From NCBI GenBank assembly GCA_032719365.1, contig CM064873.1, positions 9,458,501 to 9,522,500 on the forward strand: a stretch of 64,000 nucleotides of DNA, in the 5' to 3' direction. A program made the translations under genes and the position numbers. Positions within the stretch are counted from its first letter, which is position 1, and the number at the start of each line of letters is the position of its first letter. The notes under the pieces were generated by a model. The model saw only the letters and a program-made list of their open reading frames with translations. It was not told where the DNA came from and did not search any database. Source of the DNA: Prinsepia uniflora (lineage: Eukaryota; Streptophyta; Magnoliopsida; Rosales; Rosaceae). This document shows, one piece after another, positions 34,349-46,942 of this stretch.

Positions 34349-36928
34349 TGTAACGACCCGAACCGAGAATAATAATAGTTTAATGTAAAAAGACTATTTT
34401 GCCCCTGAAGGGGGGGAAACTTTGACTTTTGACCCGGGAAACAATTTGGACTTTGACCCATGACTATGACGTAGGTCGGGATGTCACGAATCCGTAGACA
34501 GGCGGCACGCCGAAATTGGAGTTCGTATGAAGAAGTTATGGTCAAGGAAGCGTTTTAGCGGAATTTACGAACCGAGAACAACGGAATAAAATATTAATTT
34601 ATTACGGGAATCCGTGCCAACCTAATATTTAAATCAAACCGATGGATTGGTGACAAGTGTCACCCATCCAAGCCTACACTATTCCCATAAAGCAACTAAT
34701 ACTATTTAATCTATTTTTTTATATTAGTTATTTTCCCTCCATTTGATTTCAGCCATTGGATTTCTGGCAAGATTGAATCCTGGCCCTTCATTCTCATCTG
34801 CTCCCTTGTTCATGCACGATCTGTCTCAACCTTTTCTTACAAACACACATACAGCCCCCCTCCACAAACCCGTGCATTCCTTCCATTTTCTCTCGACCAA
34901 GGCGATCAAACCAGCCATCCTCTTCGCACCAAACGACCACCCACAGCACCACCAGCATCTGGTCTTCACAACCCGTGCAACCACCAGCCACCACCAGCCC
35001 ATTTTCCCGTCCGAAATCCCGTCCAAAAACTCAGACCCGAAACACGACGGAAACGGGTCCAAGAAGCAAACCGTGACAACCACACCACCTCGACGCAGGG
35101 GAAGCTCCAGTCTACACCGTGAGGACCCCAGGAGCTTAACTGGACGACGGCACGGCCTGCGGCGGCGTCACGGCGGGGGTAAGGTCGAAAGCCCGAAAAC
35201 CCGTTTTGATCCCCTGTTTCGAGTCATCGTGTTTTAGTGCTAGGAAATTGATTGTGTGATGTTAGAAATGTTCTAGGGTGAGAGACGAGTCGACCACGAC
35301 TGGTTTGGACGACGGAGACGGCGTGGATCACCGGAGAAGGCGATCGGACTTTGGCCGTGAGTTTCAGAGAAGAACTGGTGAGTTTTCTCCCATTTTCTTT
35401 CCATTTTGAGGTTGTAGAACCATAGAACAGACCTAGACGACCCTATAGGGATGAACCCCGTCGAAAATGGTGGCCGGAATCGTACGGTTGAATCGGGTCA
35501 AGCCGTGGGTCGACGGCGACCCGGTTCCAGTCAAACGGGTCTGACCCGATACTGTAGCATGATGACGTCATCATGCTGACATCATCCTGTCAGATATTGT
35601 CAGACCAGGGACCAATCAGAACATGCCACGTGTCACCTGACAAGTGTCAGTGATGACGTCATGCTGACGTCAGCAGTACTGTAGCAGTGTTGACCCACGC
35701 GTTGACCAGGCGCGTGGGGGCGCGTGTGAACAGTGATTTTGGTGGGGCCGGTACCATTTTCAAGGTTTCGACGATACGGATCCAATGGAGGTGGTTTCGT
35801 GTCGATCGGAGATCGTTATGTTAGTCAAAATGGGGTTTGAAGCACCGGGAATAGTGCCCGGAATGCGATTTTGAGGCGGATTTGTTCTAGGGTTTTAGTA
35901 TTGATATTATAGGATCCTTAAGTAACCCTCAGGAATAATAATACAGGTTTATAGAGATCGTTGAGCAGCAAGGACCGAGTGTGAGTGGGCTGTTTGATTT
36001 ATAAAAGATTTGCATGCATAAACTGTTTTACTATTTCCACTGATGAGTCTTATGAACTGCTTATATATGTTATTACAATGTTTTGGGCATGAGACCCGTC
36101 TGGATTATATGTGGATTTTGTTTGGGATGTCCGGGGGACATAGGGTAAACTATACTGTTATTGTACTGTACTTTCCTACCTGTGTATATTGTCTCCTCCA
36201 GGGAGGGTCGTTGGCCTGGGTGGACCCTGGAGTAGTCACGGGGCTCTGACTGAGTGGAGTTGACCCCCGTTGGGCTGCTTACTCTCAGGAAGGGATGTTC
36301 ATATACCTCGGGCAGTGACCGGGATACCGGGAGCTGATGTACCTAGAGAGTCTCGGGTGTGAGACCCTGAGTGGCAACGCGTAGCCTTAGAACCGTGACA
36401 TTATTTGGGTTGGGTTTTACAGTGCACTGATATGTTAGTTTCACCTTACGATTATTATTGTGGTTCTTTGGTATGCTTTCATTATAATATTTATTTTCAC
36501 TGCATGCAAGATTTGGAAAACGGAGGGGTAAAACCTTATGATTATTTTATTATTAAATTGATTTCTAAACTGTTATTTTTGGCCCACTCACCCTTGTTTT
36601 ACTGACCCCTCCAGACCCTGACACGGCAATAGAGGAGGAGGACCCGGAGGAGGAGGCAGAGGTTTAGTTTGCCTAGCTGTGCACCTGTACACCCACTTGT
36701 GGGTAGGTTGAGCACCGAATAAATGTACTCTGACTAGTGTGCTCGCATGTTGTATTTTACTTTCCCTTGTCTGACAGTATCACTTTAAACACTGTGTTTG
36801 TACGTTATCTATCTATTTAAGTCTTCGGTTTTTATTTAAGGGTAATTTTGGTATGTTTAGAGTCATTGTCAGACGGGAGCGGGTCACGTCCCCGGGTGGT
36901 CCCAGTGGGATTGGGACGGGTCCTGTCA
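34349..36928 (+). repeat. 5' LTR of element 2 (2,580 bp)
   Basis: It starts TGTAACGACCCGAACC and ends GGGTCCTGTCA. Three TGACGTCA sites (35563, 35654, 35665), a GGTAAG donor-like box (35178) and the inverted repeat GTGAGTGGGC (35991) with GCCCACTCAC (36582) are present. One GGGCATGAGACCC and one GGGTGTGAGACCC mini-hairpin lie between the arms. Confidence 0.95.
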
Positions 36929-36931
36929 GCT

Positions 36932-36943
36932 TGGTATCAGAGC
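36932..36943 (+). other. primer binding site of element 2, initiator Met tRNA
   Basis: TGGTATCAGAGC follows the LTR end by 3 bases, as in element 1. Confidence 0.92.
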
Positions 36944-37040
36944 ATTAGGATTAGTAGTCAGAGTACTAGGTTAGCGGTTTGTACTTTGTACATGGTCGCT
37001 TTCGATGTCTTTTAACCTGTTTGCCTCTTCACAGTTGGAT

Positions 37041-40000
37041 ATGCCTCCCCGACGTGTACCCCGTGCACGTGTTGACGAGGGCAATGGAGGAAATGGAGAC
37101 ACTGCAAGCATTGAGCGGGCTCAGCGCCTGGGTGCTACGCACTTTAGTGGGGGAACCGACCCTGAGGAAGCACACCAGTGGATTGACCGCTGGGAGAGGA
37201 TTTTCGAGGTCATGCACTGTCCTCCGGAGGAGCGTGTCGTACTGGCGACTTTCCTACTGGATGGGAGCGCCTATCGATGGTGGCACAACCTTGTTTTGGC
37301 CGGCTGGACTGTTCACACCATTCCATGGGAGACCTTCCGAGAGCGGTTTCTCAACCAGTTCTATCCACGGTCGTTTCGCAACGCCCGTGAGGCGGAGTTT
37401 CTGCAACTCCGGCAGGGGGATCAGACTGTAGCAGAGTACGAGGAGACCTTCCTGATGTTATCTCGCTTTGCTGAGAACTTCGTGATCACCGAGACAGACC
37501 GATGTCGCAGATTTGAGTGGGGCTTGCGACCTGAGATTCAAGCGATGGTGACTGCAACACCCTTTGCTTCCATGAGGGATCTGACTGATGCGGCGACCAG
37601 GGTTGAGAACAGTATCCTGGCTCGTCAGCGAGCTGAGGGGGAGACTCAGCGACGTGATCGCCCACACTTGGGATTCTCGGGCCGTCGTGGCTCGAAGGGA
37701 GGACATTCTGGTGGATCTTCGTCTTCTGGCAGCCGAGGACGTTCTGGTCAGTTCAGGAGTCCTCAGCGGTCTTGACAGCGTTCTGGAGCTTGGCAGCGGT
37801 CGTACTCACCGATGAGCATCTCACTGGGAGGATACTCGGGTCGACCTAGGGAGGTCACTTGCTTCGCTTGTGGGGAGCCGGGGCACTATGCTTCTGAGTG
37901 TCCACTGATTCGCGGCAGTACTGCGCCAGCACAGAGCACAGCATCCCAGACTGACAGCAGCTGGACACGCGGTGTTGTGCGTGGCCGTGATCGAGGAGCT
38001 AGAGGACGGGGACGACCTGCAGAGTCTATGGCTCGTGTTTATGCTGTTACCCAGCAGCAGGCCAGATCCATTCCGGGAGTGTTGGCAGGCACTGTACATA
38101 TTTATGGCATGGTTGTTCGTGCATTGATGGATTCGGGGGCAACTCATTCTTTTATTTCACCGCGTTGTGCGAGTCTGTTGGGCCGTGAGGTGACCGTACT
38201 TGAGCACGAGATGAGAGTGGGGACACCGATGGGTGTGACCTACCAGGTGAACCAGGAGATACGAGCTTGTCCTGTGGAGATTGAGGGAGTCGAATTTTCG
38301 GCAGACTTAATCCTGATGAATGTTCACGATTTCGATGTGATACTTGGAGTTGATTGGTTGTCGGAGTACAATTCACTCATCGACTGTAGTAACATGCGGT
38401 TGACTTTGAGAGGTCCGGGATTACCGGAAGTGATATTTCAGGGAGAGTGTGGAGACGCATCACCCAAGGTAATATCTGCACTCACAGCTACTAAACTCTT
38501 ACAGAAGGGGTGTCAGGGTTATCTTGCTTATGTCGTAGAGTCTACGGATGAATCTTTGAGTATTGAGGATATCCTGATTGTGCGGGAATTCCCTGATGTC
38601 TTTCCAGGAGATTTACCTGGATTACCACCACCCAGGGAGATCGACTTTACGATCGAGTTACTCCCAGGGACTCGACCGATTTCACAAGCACCGTATCGTA
38701 TGGCACCGGCGGAGCTACGGGAATTGAAAATCCAACTACAGGAACTGGTGGATCTAGGGTTTATCCGACCCAGTACATCACCATGGGGAGCGCCGGTCTT
38801 ATTTGTGAAAAAGAAGGAGGGTAGTTTACGGTTGTGTGTGGATTATCGGCAGTTGAACAAGGCTACGGTAAGGAACCAGTATCCCTTACCCAGGATCGAT
38901 GATTTGTTCGATCAGTTACGAGGAGCGCGGTATTTCTCCAAGATAGATCTGAGGTCAGGATACCATCAACTGAGAATAGCCGAGGGGGATGTTCAGAAAA
39001 CAGCTTTTCGAACGAGGTATGGGCATTATGAGTTCTTGGTGATGCCCTTTGGACTGACGAATGCACCAGCTGCATTCATGGACTTGATGAATCGAGTCTT
39101 TCGAGCATACTTGGATAAATTTGTGATCGTGTTTATCGACGACATCTTGGTGTATTCCAGGAGTGTCAGGGCTCATGAGGAGCACTTACGAAGGGTATTG
39201 GGTAAACTACGACAGGAGCATCTGTATGCTAAGTTAAGCAAGTGTCAGTTTTGGCTAAATAGTATTGGATTCTTAGGTCACATTATATCACCCAAGGGGA
39301 TAAGTGTGGATCCTCAGAAAACGGAGGCTGTGACGAATTGGCCAAGACCAACCACGGTGACGGAAGTGCGAAGTTTTGTTGGGTTAGCAGGCTATTATCG
39401 GAGATTCGTAGAGGGTTTCTCCCAGATTGCCGCACCATTGACTCGGTTAACCCGGAAAGGGGTGAAGTTTGTATGGGACGACCAGTGTGAACAGAGTTTT
39501 CAGGAATTAAAGTTCCGATTAACCACTGCACCTGTCCTTGCATTACCAGACAGCAGTGGAGAGTTCGTGGTATATAGTGATGCATCGCTGTAGGGTTTGG
39601 GTTGTGTATTGATGCAGAATGGAAAAGTGATTGCTTACGCATCCCGGCAGCTGAAGACGCACGAGTTGAACTACCCTACTCATGATTTGGAATTGGCAGC
39701 GGTGGTTCATGCTCTAAAGATCTGGAGACATCATTTGTTCGGTGTGACATGCCGAATATTCACCGATCACCAAAGTCTTAAACATTTGTTCACTCAGAAG
39801 GAACTCAACATGAGATAGCGGAGATGGTTGGAATTGTTGAAGGATTTTGACTGTACGATCGAGTACCATCCTGGCAAGGCAAATGTTGTAGCTGATGCAC
39901 TTAGCAGGAAGTCGGCGGGATCAGTTGCGCATTTGAGATTGGTGTATCTTCCCTTGCTAGTGGAACTTCGGAAGAGCGGAGTTATGTTAGGGATGGACGA

Positions 40001-41468
40001 TCAGGGAGCCTTGTTGGCTAGCTTTCATGTGCGACCCGTGTTGGTCGACAGGATCATCGAGGCTCAACTACAGGACCAGATACTTTGTGATTACAGGAAT
40101 GAGGTTGAATCCGGACAGAGACAAGATTTCTCCGTCAGGGGCGATGGAGCATTAGTAAAGCTTGGGAGATTGTGTGTACCTGCGGTACCAGAGTTGAGGA
40201 GAGAGATTTTAGACGAGGCCCACAGTTCGGCCTATGCTATGCATCCAGGAGGGACAAAGATGTACCGTACCCTCCGGGACTATTATTGGTGGCCAGGGAT
40301 GAAGAGGAAGATAGCTGAGTTTGTCAGCAAATGTTTGATCTGTCAGCAGGTCAAGGCGGAACGGCAGCGTCCGTATGGGGCTATGCAGCCACTTCCAATT
40401 CCACAATGGAAGTGGGACCATATTACAATGGACTTTGTCTTCAAGTTACCAAAGACAAGGAGTGGAGTTGATGGAGTTTGGGTAATAGTGGACCGGTTGA
40501 CTAAATCAGCACATTTTCTGCCTGTACGTGAGACGTACAAGCTCAACCGTTTGGCCCAGCTATTCATTAATGAGATCATCCGACTACACGGTACCCCAGA
40601 GTCGATCGTGTCGGATCGGGATCCGCGTTTCACATCCAGGTTTTGGAGGAGTCTACAGACTACTTTGGGTACGAAATTGCACTTCAGTACGACATTCCAT
40701 CCACAGACCGACGGACAGTCTGAAAGGACAATACAAACTCTCGAAGACATGATGAGAGCCTGTGTGTTGCAATTCCAGGATTCGTGGGCTGATCGATTGC
40801 CATTGATGGAGTTTGCCTACAATAACAGCTACCATGCGAGTATAGGGATGGCACCCTATGAGGCACTGTATGGTCGACAGTGCAGAACACCGGTATGCTG
40901 GATGGAGATCGGAGAAAGAACCGCAGTGGGGCTGGATCTGATGGATATGACCCAGGAGACAGTTCGGGTTATTCGGGAGAGATTGAAGGCGGCCCAGGAT
41001 CGTCAGAAGAGCTATGCGGATCGACGGATCCGAGATTTAGAATTCGAGGTTGGTGACTTTGTCTTTTTAAAGTTATCGCCGTGGAAAGGGATTCTTCGAT
41101 TTGGACGACGTGGGAGATTGAGTCCTCGTTATATCGGACCATATGAGATTGTCGAGAGGATTGGTCCAGTGGCTTACCGTTTAGCACTACCTTCGGAGCT
41201 TTCCCGAGTACATGATGTATTTCATGTGTCAATGCTACGGAAGTATCTTCGGGATGACTCTCATGCACTGCCAGAGCAACCACTGGAACTGATGACAGAT
41301 TTGAGTTTCGAGGAACGGCCAGTGCAGATTCTGGATAGGAAGGAAAAGGTCTTAAGGAACAAGACGATTTCTTTGGTTAAAGTACTATGGCGGAACCACG
41401 AGGTGGAGGAAGCGACATGGGAACCCGAGGAATTGATGAGAGGGCAGTACCCATACTTATTTGAGTAA
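37041..41468 (+). pseudogene. gag-pol of element 2, three nonsense codons
   Basis: One reading frame runs from the ATG giving MPPRRV to the TAA at 41466, with no frameshift. Domain order: Gag, zinc knuckle [14 protein letters not shown] (CX2CX4HX4C), protease with DSGATHSF, reverse transcriptase with FIDDI, RNase H, HHCC and DDE integrase (QSERTIQ), GPY/F module and chromodomain ([16 protein letters not shown]). Stops interrupt it at 37773-37775 (TGA, between Gag and the zinc knuckle), 39591-39593 (TAG, in RNase H) and 39816-39818 (TAG, in the RNase H end). Each is one C-to-T change from the codon expected from element 1 or from the local repeat. An upstream in-frame ATG at 37005 exists, but 37041 matches the element 1 start. 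Confidence 0.95.
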
Positions 41469-41490
41469 ATTTCGAGGACGAAATTTCTGT

Positions 41491-41503
41491 AAGGAGGGTA
41501 GGT
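41491..41503 (+). other. polypurine tract of element 2
   Basis: AAGGAGGGTAGGT directly precedes the 3' LTR start at 41504. Confidence 0.75.
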
Positions 41504-44083
41504 TGTAACGACCCGAACTGAGAATAATAATAGTTTAATGTAAAAAGACTATTTTGCCCCTGAAGGGGGGGAAACTTTGACTTTTGACCCGGGAAACAAT
41601 TTGGACTTTGACCCATGACTATGACGTAGGTCGGGATGTCACGAATCCGTAGACAGGCGGCACGCCGAAATCGGAGTTCGTATGAAGAAGTTATGGTCAA
41701 GGAAGCGTTTTAGCGGAATTTACGAACCGAGAACAATGGAATAAAATATTAATTTATTACGGGAATCCGTGCCAACCTAATATTTAAATCAAACCGATGG
41801 ATTGGTGACAAGTGTCACCCATCCAAGCCTACACTATTCCCATAAAGCAACTAATACTATTTAATCTATTTTTTTATATTATTTATTTTCCCTCCATTTG
41901 ATTTCAGCCATTGGATTCCTGGCCAGATTGAATCCTGGCCCTTCATTCTCATCTGCTCCCTTATTCATGCACGATCTGTCTCTACCTTTTCTTACAAACA
42001 CACATACAGCCCCCCTCCACAAACCCGTGCATTCCTTCCATTTTCTCTCGACCAAGGCGATCAAACCAGCCATCCTCTTCGCACCAAACGACTACCCACA
42101 GCACCACCAGCATCTGGTCTTCACAACCCGTGCAACCACCAGCCACCACCAGCCCATTTTCCCGTCCGAAATCCCGTCCAAAAACTCAGACCCGAAACAC
42201 GACGGAAACGGGTCCAAGAAGCAAACCGTGACAACCACACCACCTCGACGCAGGGGAAGCTCCAGTCTACACCGTGAGGACCCCAGGAGCTTAACTGGAC
42301 GACGGCACGGCCTGCGGCGGAGTCACGGCGGCGGTAAGGTCGAAAGCCCGAAAACCCGTTTTGATCCCCTGTTTCGAGTCATCGTGTTTTAGTGCTAGGA
42401 AATTGATTGTGTGATGTTAGAAATGTTCTAGGGTGAGAGACGAGTCGACCACGACTGGTTTGGACGACGGAGACGGCGTGGATCACCGGAGAAGGCGATC
42501 GGACTTTGGCCGTGAGTTTCAGAGAAGAACTGGTGAGTTTTCTCCCATTTTCTTTCCATTTTGAGGTTGTAGAACCATAGAACAGACCTAGACGACCCTA
42601 TAGGGATGAACCCCGTCGAAAATGGTGGCCGGAATCGTACGGTTGAATCGGGTCAAGCCGTGGGTCGACGGCGACCCGGTTCCAGTCAAACGGGTCTGAC
42701 CCGATACTGTAGCATGATGACGTCATCATGCTGACATCATCCTGTCAGATATTGTCAGACCAGGGACCAATCAGAACATGCCACGTGTCACCTGACAAGT
42801 GTCAGTGATGACGTCATGCTGACGTCAGCAGTACTGTAGCAGTGTTGACCCACGCGTTGACCAGGCGCGTGGGGGCGCGTGTGAACAGTGATTTTGGTGG
42901 GGCCGGTACCATTTTCAAGGTTTCGACGATACGGATCCAATGGAGGTGGTTTCGTGTCGATCGGAGATCGTTATGTTAGTTAAAATGGGATTTGAAGCAC
43001 CGGGAATAGTGCCCGGAATGCGATTTTGAGGCGGATCTGTTCTAGGGTCTTAGTATTGATATTATAGGATCCTTAAGTAACCCTCAGGAATAATAATACA
43101 GGTTTATAGAGATCGTTGAGCAGCAAGGACCGAGTGTGAGTGGGCTGTTTGATTTATAAAAGACTTGCATGCATAAACTGTTTTACTATTTCCACTGATG
43201 AGTCTTATGAACTGCTTATATATGTTATTACAATGTTTTGGGCATGAGACCCGTCTGAATTATATGTGGATTTTGTTTGGGATGTCCGGGGGACATAGGG
43301 TAAACTATACTGTTATTGTACTGTACTTTCCTACCTGTGTATATTGTCTCCTCCAGGGAGGGTCGTTGGCCTGGGTGGACCCTGGAGTAGTCACGGGGCT
43401 CTGACTGAGTGGAGTTGACCCCCGTTGGGCTGCTTACCCTCAGGAAGGCATGTTCATATACCTCGGGCAGTGACCGGGATACCGGGAGCTGATGTACCTA
43501 GAGAGTCTCGGGTGTGAGACCCTGAGTGGCAACGCGTAGCCTTAGAACCGTGACATTATTTGGGTTGGGTTTTACAGTGCACTGATATGTTAGTTTCACC
43601 TTACGATTATTATTGTGGTTCTTTGGTATGCTTTCATTATAATATTTATTTTCACTGCATGCAAGATTTGGAAAACGGAGGGGTAAAACCTTATGATTAT
43701 TTTATTATTAAATTGATTTCTAAACTGTTATTTTTGGCCCACTCACCCTTGTTTTACTGACCCCTCCAGACCCTGACACGGCAATAGAGGAGGAGGACCC
43801 GGAGGAGGAGGCAGAGGTTTAGTTTGCCTAGCTGTGCACCTGTACACCCACTTGTGGGTAGGTTGAGCACCGAATAAATGTACTCTGACTAGTGTGCTCG
43901 CATGTTGTATTTTACTTTCCTTTGTCTGACAGTATCACTTTAAACACTGTGTTTGTACGTTATCTATCTATTTAAGTCTTCGGTTTTTATTTAAGGGTAA
44001 TTTTGGTATGTTTAGAGTCATTGTCAGACGGGAGCGGGTCACGTCCCCGGGTGGTCCCAGTGGGATTGGGACGGGTCCTGTCA
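41504..44083 (+). repeat. 3' LTR of element 2 (2,580 bp)
   Basis: Same length, ends and internal features as the 5' LTR. The inverted repeat arms are at 43136-43145 and 43737-43746. It is followed by the TTAAT target duplication and then the rest of solo LTR F. Confidence 0.95.
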
Positions 44084-44397
44084 TTAATGTCCGCAAATCA
44101 ATGACCCTCCCTGGGGGTTATAATCCATAATAGCCTTCCTGAGAGTAAGGTACCCAACGGGGGCGACTCCACTTAGTTAGTGTTCCGTGACTACTCTAGG
44201 GTCCACCCAGGCCAACGACCCTCCCCAGAGGAGACAATCCATAATATAAAGGATGGTATATGAAAAACCATTTTGTAATCGTTCTCAAAACCTTTCAAAC
44301 CTTTCAAAGGGTTCATGCTCGGTCCCCATAAACCGTCATGAAACCAGAAATCCATTTATGGGTCCTCGACCAGAAATCACAGTCGTAAACCATAACT

Positions 44398-44790
44398 GGG
44401 CCCCAAGCCCGAATACGTAAACCAACTCGGCCTCGTGCCCGATTTCGTAAACCAACTAGGCCTCGTGCCTGATTCATAAACCAACTGGGCCTCATGCTCG
44501 ATTTTGTAAACCAACTGGGCCTCGAGCCCGATTCGTAAACCAACTGGGCCTCGTTCCCGATTATGTAACTAATTGGGTCTCAAGCCCCATTATGTAAGCT
44601 AACTGGGCCTCTGGCCCGATACCATATTAAATCAAATGGACTCCAAGTTCGAGAGTTCGTAAATCAAATGAGACTCATTCCCGATTCCATATTTTCAAAT
44701 CTGAAACCAAAACACGAACCAATTGAGCCTCTGGCCCGACAAATGGACTTCGAGTCTGAGGGTTTCCAAAAAAATTGGGTCCCGTGCTCG
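44398..44790 (-). repeat. mini-hairpin array in LTR F
   Basis: On the plus strand units such as GGGCCTCGTGCCC, GGGCCTCGAGCCC and GGGCCTCTGGCCC recur every 28-35 bp, joined by phrases like GTAAACCAACT. Each unit is a short inverted repeat. This is the minus-strand counterpart of the arrays in B and J. Confidence 0.88.
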
Positions 44791-46942
44791 AGTTTACCTT
44801 TTAAAATACAAAACCATTTCATTAACCCATTTTCGAAACCATAAGCACGTATAATCAGTGCAAAACCATAAATCTCGATTTACGTGCAAATACATAAATC
44901 GCCTCGAAATACGTGAAATCATGTAAATCATCAATATCCAAATCATCATCATAGAATCACATAAGTAAAACATATAAAACATTTATGCATGCATCACAGT
45001 TTAGAAATCAAGGTCCACTCACAGACCGTCCCATGCTACCGCCTCGATATGCATACTATAACCTCCCCGGGCTAATCACCGTCACCGGGACTCCCAAACC
45101 TATCCAAATCATACTAAAGGGTTACTAACTACCTTATTAACCTCTCATTGAAGTCCCGTAATTTTCCCAAAATTTTAACTATTTTTAAACCCGATCCTAA
45201 ACCTTCGGACACCCCGAACTATGTCTAAACGATGTCTGATCAACACGAAACTAGTCCCAAAATGTTCATTACATTGAATAGATTATTTCACATGTTAAAT
45301 TTGTCCACCAAAAGACCCCTCACGCGCCCCCACGTGCGGCCCAAAGGGGATGCACTTTAAGCCCACGTGCCAAATAGTGTCACCCTCTATCTCACAAAAG
45401 ACCCGGTCCAGCCGGTTCACTGCAAATTCGGTCTAACTGGACCGACGAGGCCGGTTCTCTCCATTTTCCCACCCATTTTCAATCCTTCCAATTCCTATAT
45501 GTTCGTCCATTCCATTCCTATCATTCTACCATTTCAAAACCAATAAAACAGGCCTAGAACGTACCTGTTTGAATCGAACTCCATGGCCCAGTTTTCCGCC
45601 TCACTGTCCACACGATTCTGACCACTCCCAGCCATGCTTCCAATCCCACACTGTCCCTAAGATCACCAGGAACCTTCTCTAATTAATGGAATCGATCAAT
45701 AAGCATTGAAAACCAACATTCAAGTTCAAAATCCAAGACTCACCTTTTTCGGTTGCTTACCACCGAATCGTGCCACCGTGCACGAAGGTCGACGCCTGCC
45801 CCACCATTCAACTTGTCTCCCCTCACTCTCTCAACTTCATTTACACTCCAACAGCAATGGGGAAGATTTAGAGGGTTTATTGTTGGGTTGGGGGTTCAGA
45901 TTTTTGCAGAAAACGAAGAAGATGATCGTGGGAATGAGAGAGAGATGAAAGCTGATTTTATTAATTAAATGGACCAATCAGAGATCCCTTTTTTAGGGAA
46001 AAAGTCAGCAATGGATGAGTGATCCAAGGGCCCCACACAAATATCTGCCCAATCAGATTTAGCCACATATTTTTCGCCTCGTAATGCGTGTATAGTCTAA
46101 TTGAACTTCCCGTGACCATAACTTCTTCGTTCGTCGTACAAGTTTGACGTGCCGCCTGTCTACAGTTCGTGACGTCCCGAACTCCGTCATGGTCATCGGT
46201 CCTCGTATGTTTGACTCTCCGAGTCAAAAGTCAATATTTTGCCCACAACTAGGGGTAAAATGGTCATTTTGCGTCGTTCGTCCAATTTCGCTCAACTAAT
46301 CACTAATTAACCTCACTAATCCTCCATTAGTCACTAATCTAATCTCGGAATTCGGGAGGGGTCGTTACAACATGCTTAGGATCAGAGCAGTCCTTGAGCT
46401 TATGGGCACGCATTGCTCGGATTAGAATCGTGATTGATGATACTGATGATGATGGGCTGAGATCCCACACGGTTTTATAATTGGGCTGAGGTCCCACATG
46501 TTTTATTTTTGGGTTGAGACCCTATGTGATTTGGTTTTGGGCTAATACTCTACTGAGGAAATGGCTTCGATTAAGAAGTATTTTTCACTGTATTTTGATT
46601 TGAAAAGCAATACGTCTTACTTTTGAGAAAGTATTTGAAATACTGTTTTCTGATGCATGCATACTTTTATGTGAAGGGTATAAATGTATTTTCGATAAAA
46701 TGTTTTTATAACTGATTATTTTTGTTCGCTCACAGCTTTTATTGTTTCTGATACCTTTCAGATCAATCGCGGATGCGGGCTGTAGCAGAGATCGAGACAT
46801 CACATACCGCCACAAATCCTTGCGTACTATGGATAACCCCGAGCGGGTTCATGTGTTATCCCTTGTCTGGTATGTGGTGTCAAACGGGAGCAGAAACATC
46901 CCACGATAATTCAGAGGGATTGGGATGGGTCTTGTCAAACAA

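Larger units (their letters stand above)
34349..44083 (+). mobile_element. full-length Ty3/gypsy chromovirus (element 2) inside F
   Basis: Two LTRs of exactly 2,580 bp (34349-36928 and 41504-44083) bracket a primer binding site, gag-pol and a purine tract. TTAAT flanks both sides (34344-34348 and 44084-44088). By eye the LTRs differ at roughly twenty positions, under 1 percent, so it is the youngest insertion of this nested stack. Gag-Pol is related to element 1 but clearly diverged. The coding region is uninterrupted except for three nonsense codons. Confidence 0.97.
33755..46369 (-). mobile_element. solo LTR F inside A, minus strand, split by element 2
   Basis: The left edge reads TGACACGACCCATCC and the right edge GGGGTCGTTACA, the reverse complements of a family LTR end and start. 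ACAT flanks both sides (33751-33754 and 46370-46373), which is 4 bp rather than 5. Removing element 2 with one TTAAT leaves about 2.88 kb. Arms GTGAGTAGAC (33963) and GTCCACTCAC (45013), and boxes ATGCATGCAT (34035, 44985), are in the standard places. Confidence 0.88.
20402..46937 (+). mobile_element. solo LTR A, split into four pieces by nested insertions
   Basis: The left end reads TGTAACGACCCGTCCC and the right end GGGTCTTGTCA. AACAA flanks both sides (20397-20401 and 46938-46942), 26.5 kb apart. Removing the nested insertions leaves 20402-21090, 28780-29487, 32596-33754 and 46374-46937, about 3.1 kb. That length matches the other family LTRs. The pieces join in the expected LTR order. No gag-pol belongs to A, so it was already a solo LTR or became one by recombination. 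It is the oldest element of this stack. Confidence 0.92.

Noticed and set aside
34743..35237. 164-residue open frame in the 5' LTR of element 2, repeated at 41898-42392
   Set aside because: It starts at a TTG, is rich in low-complexity His/Pro/Ser, resembles no family, and is open in both LTRs simply because they are nearly identical copies.
37005..37040. Earlier ATG for the gag of element 2
   Set aside because: Element 1 starts at the MPPRR position, matching 37041. The 12 upstream residues have no counterpart.
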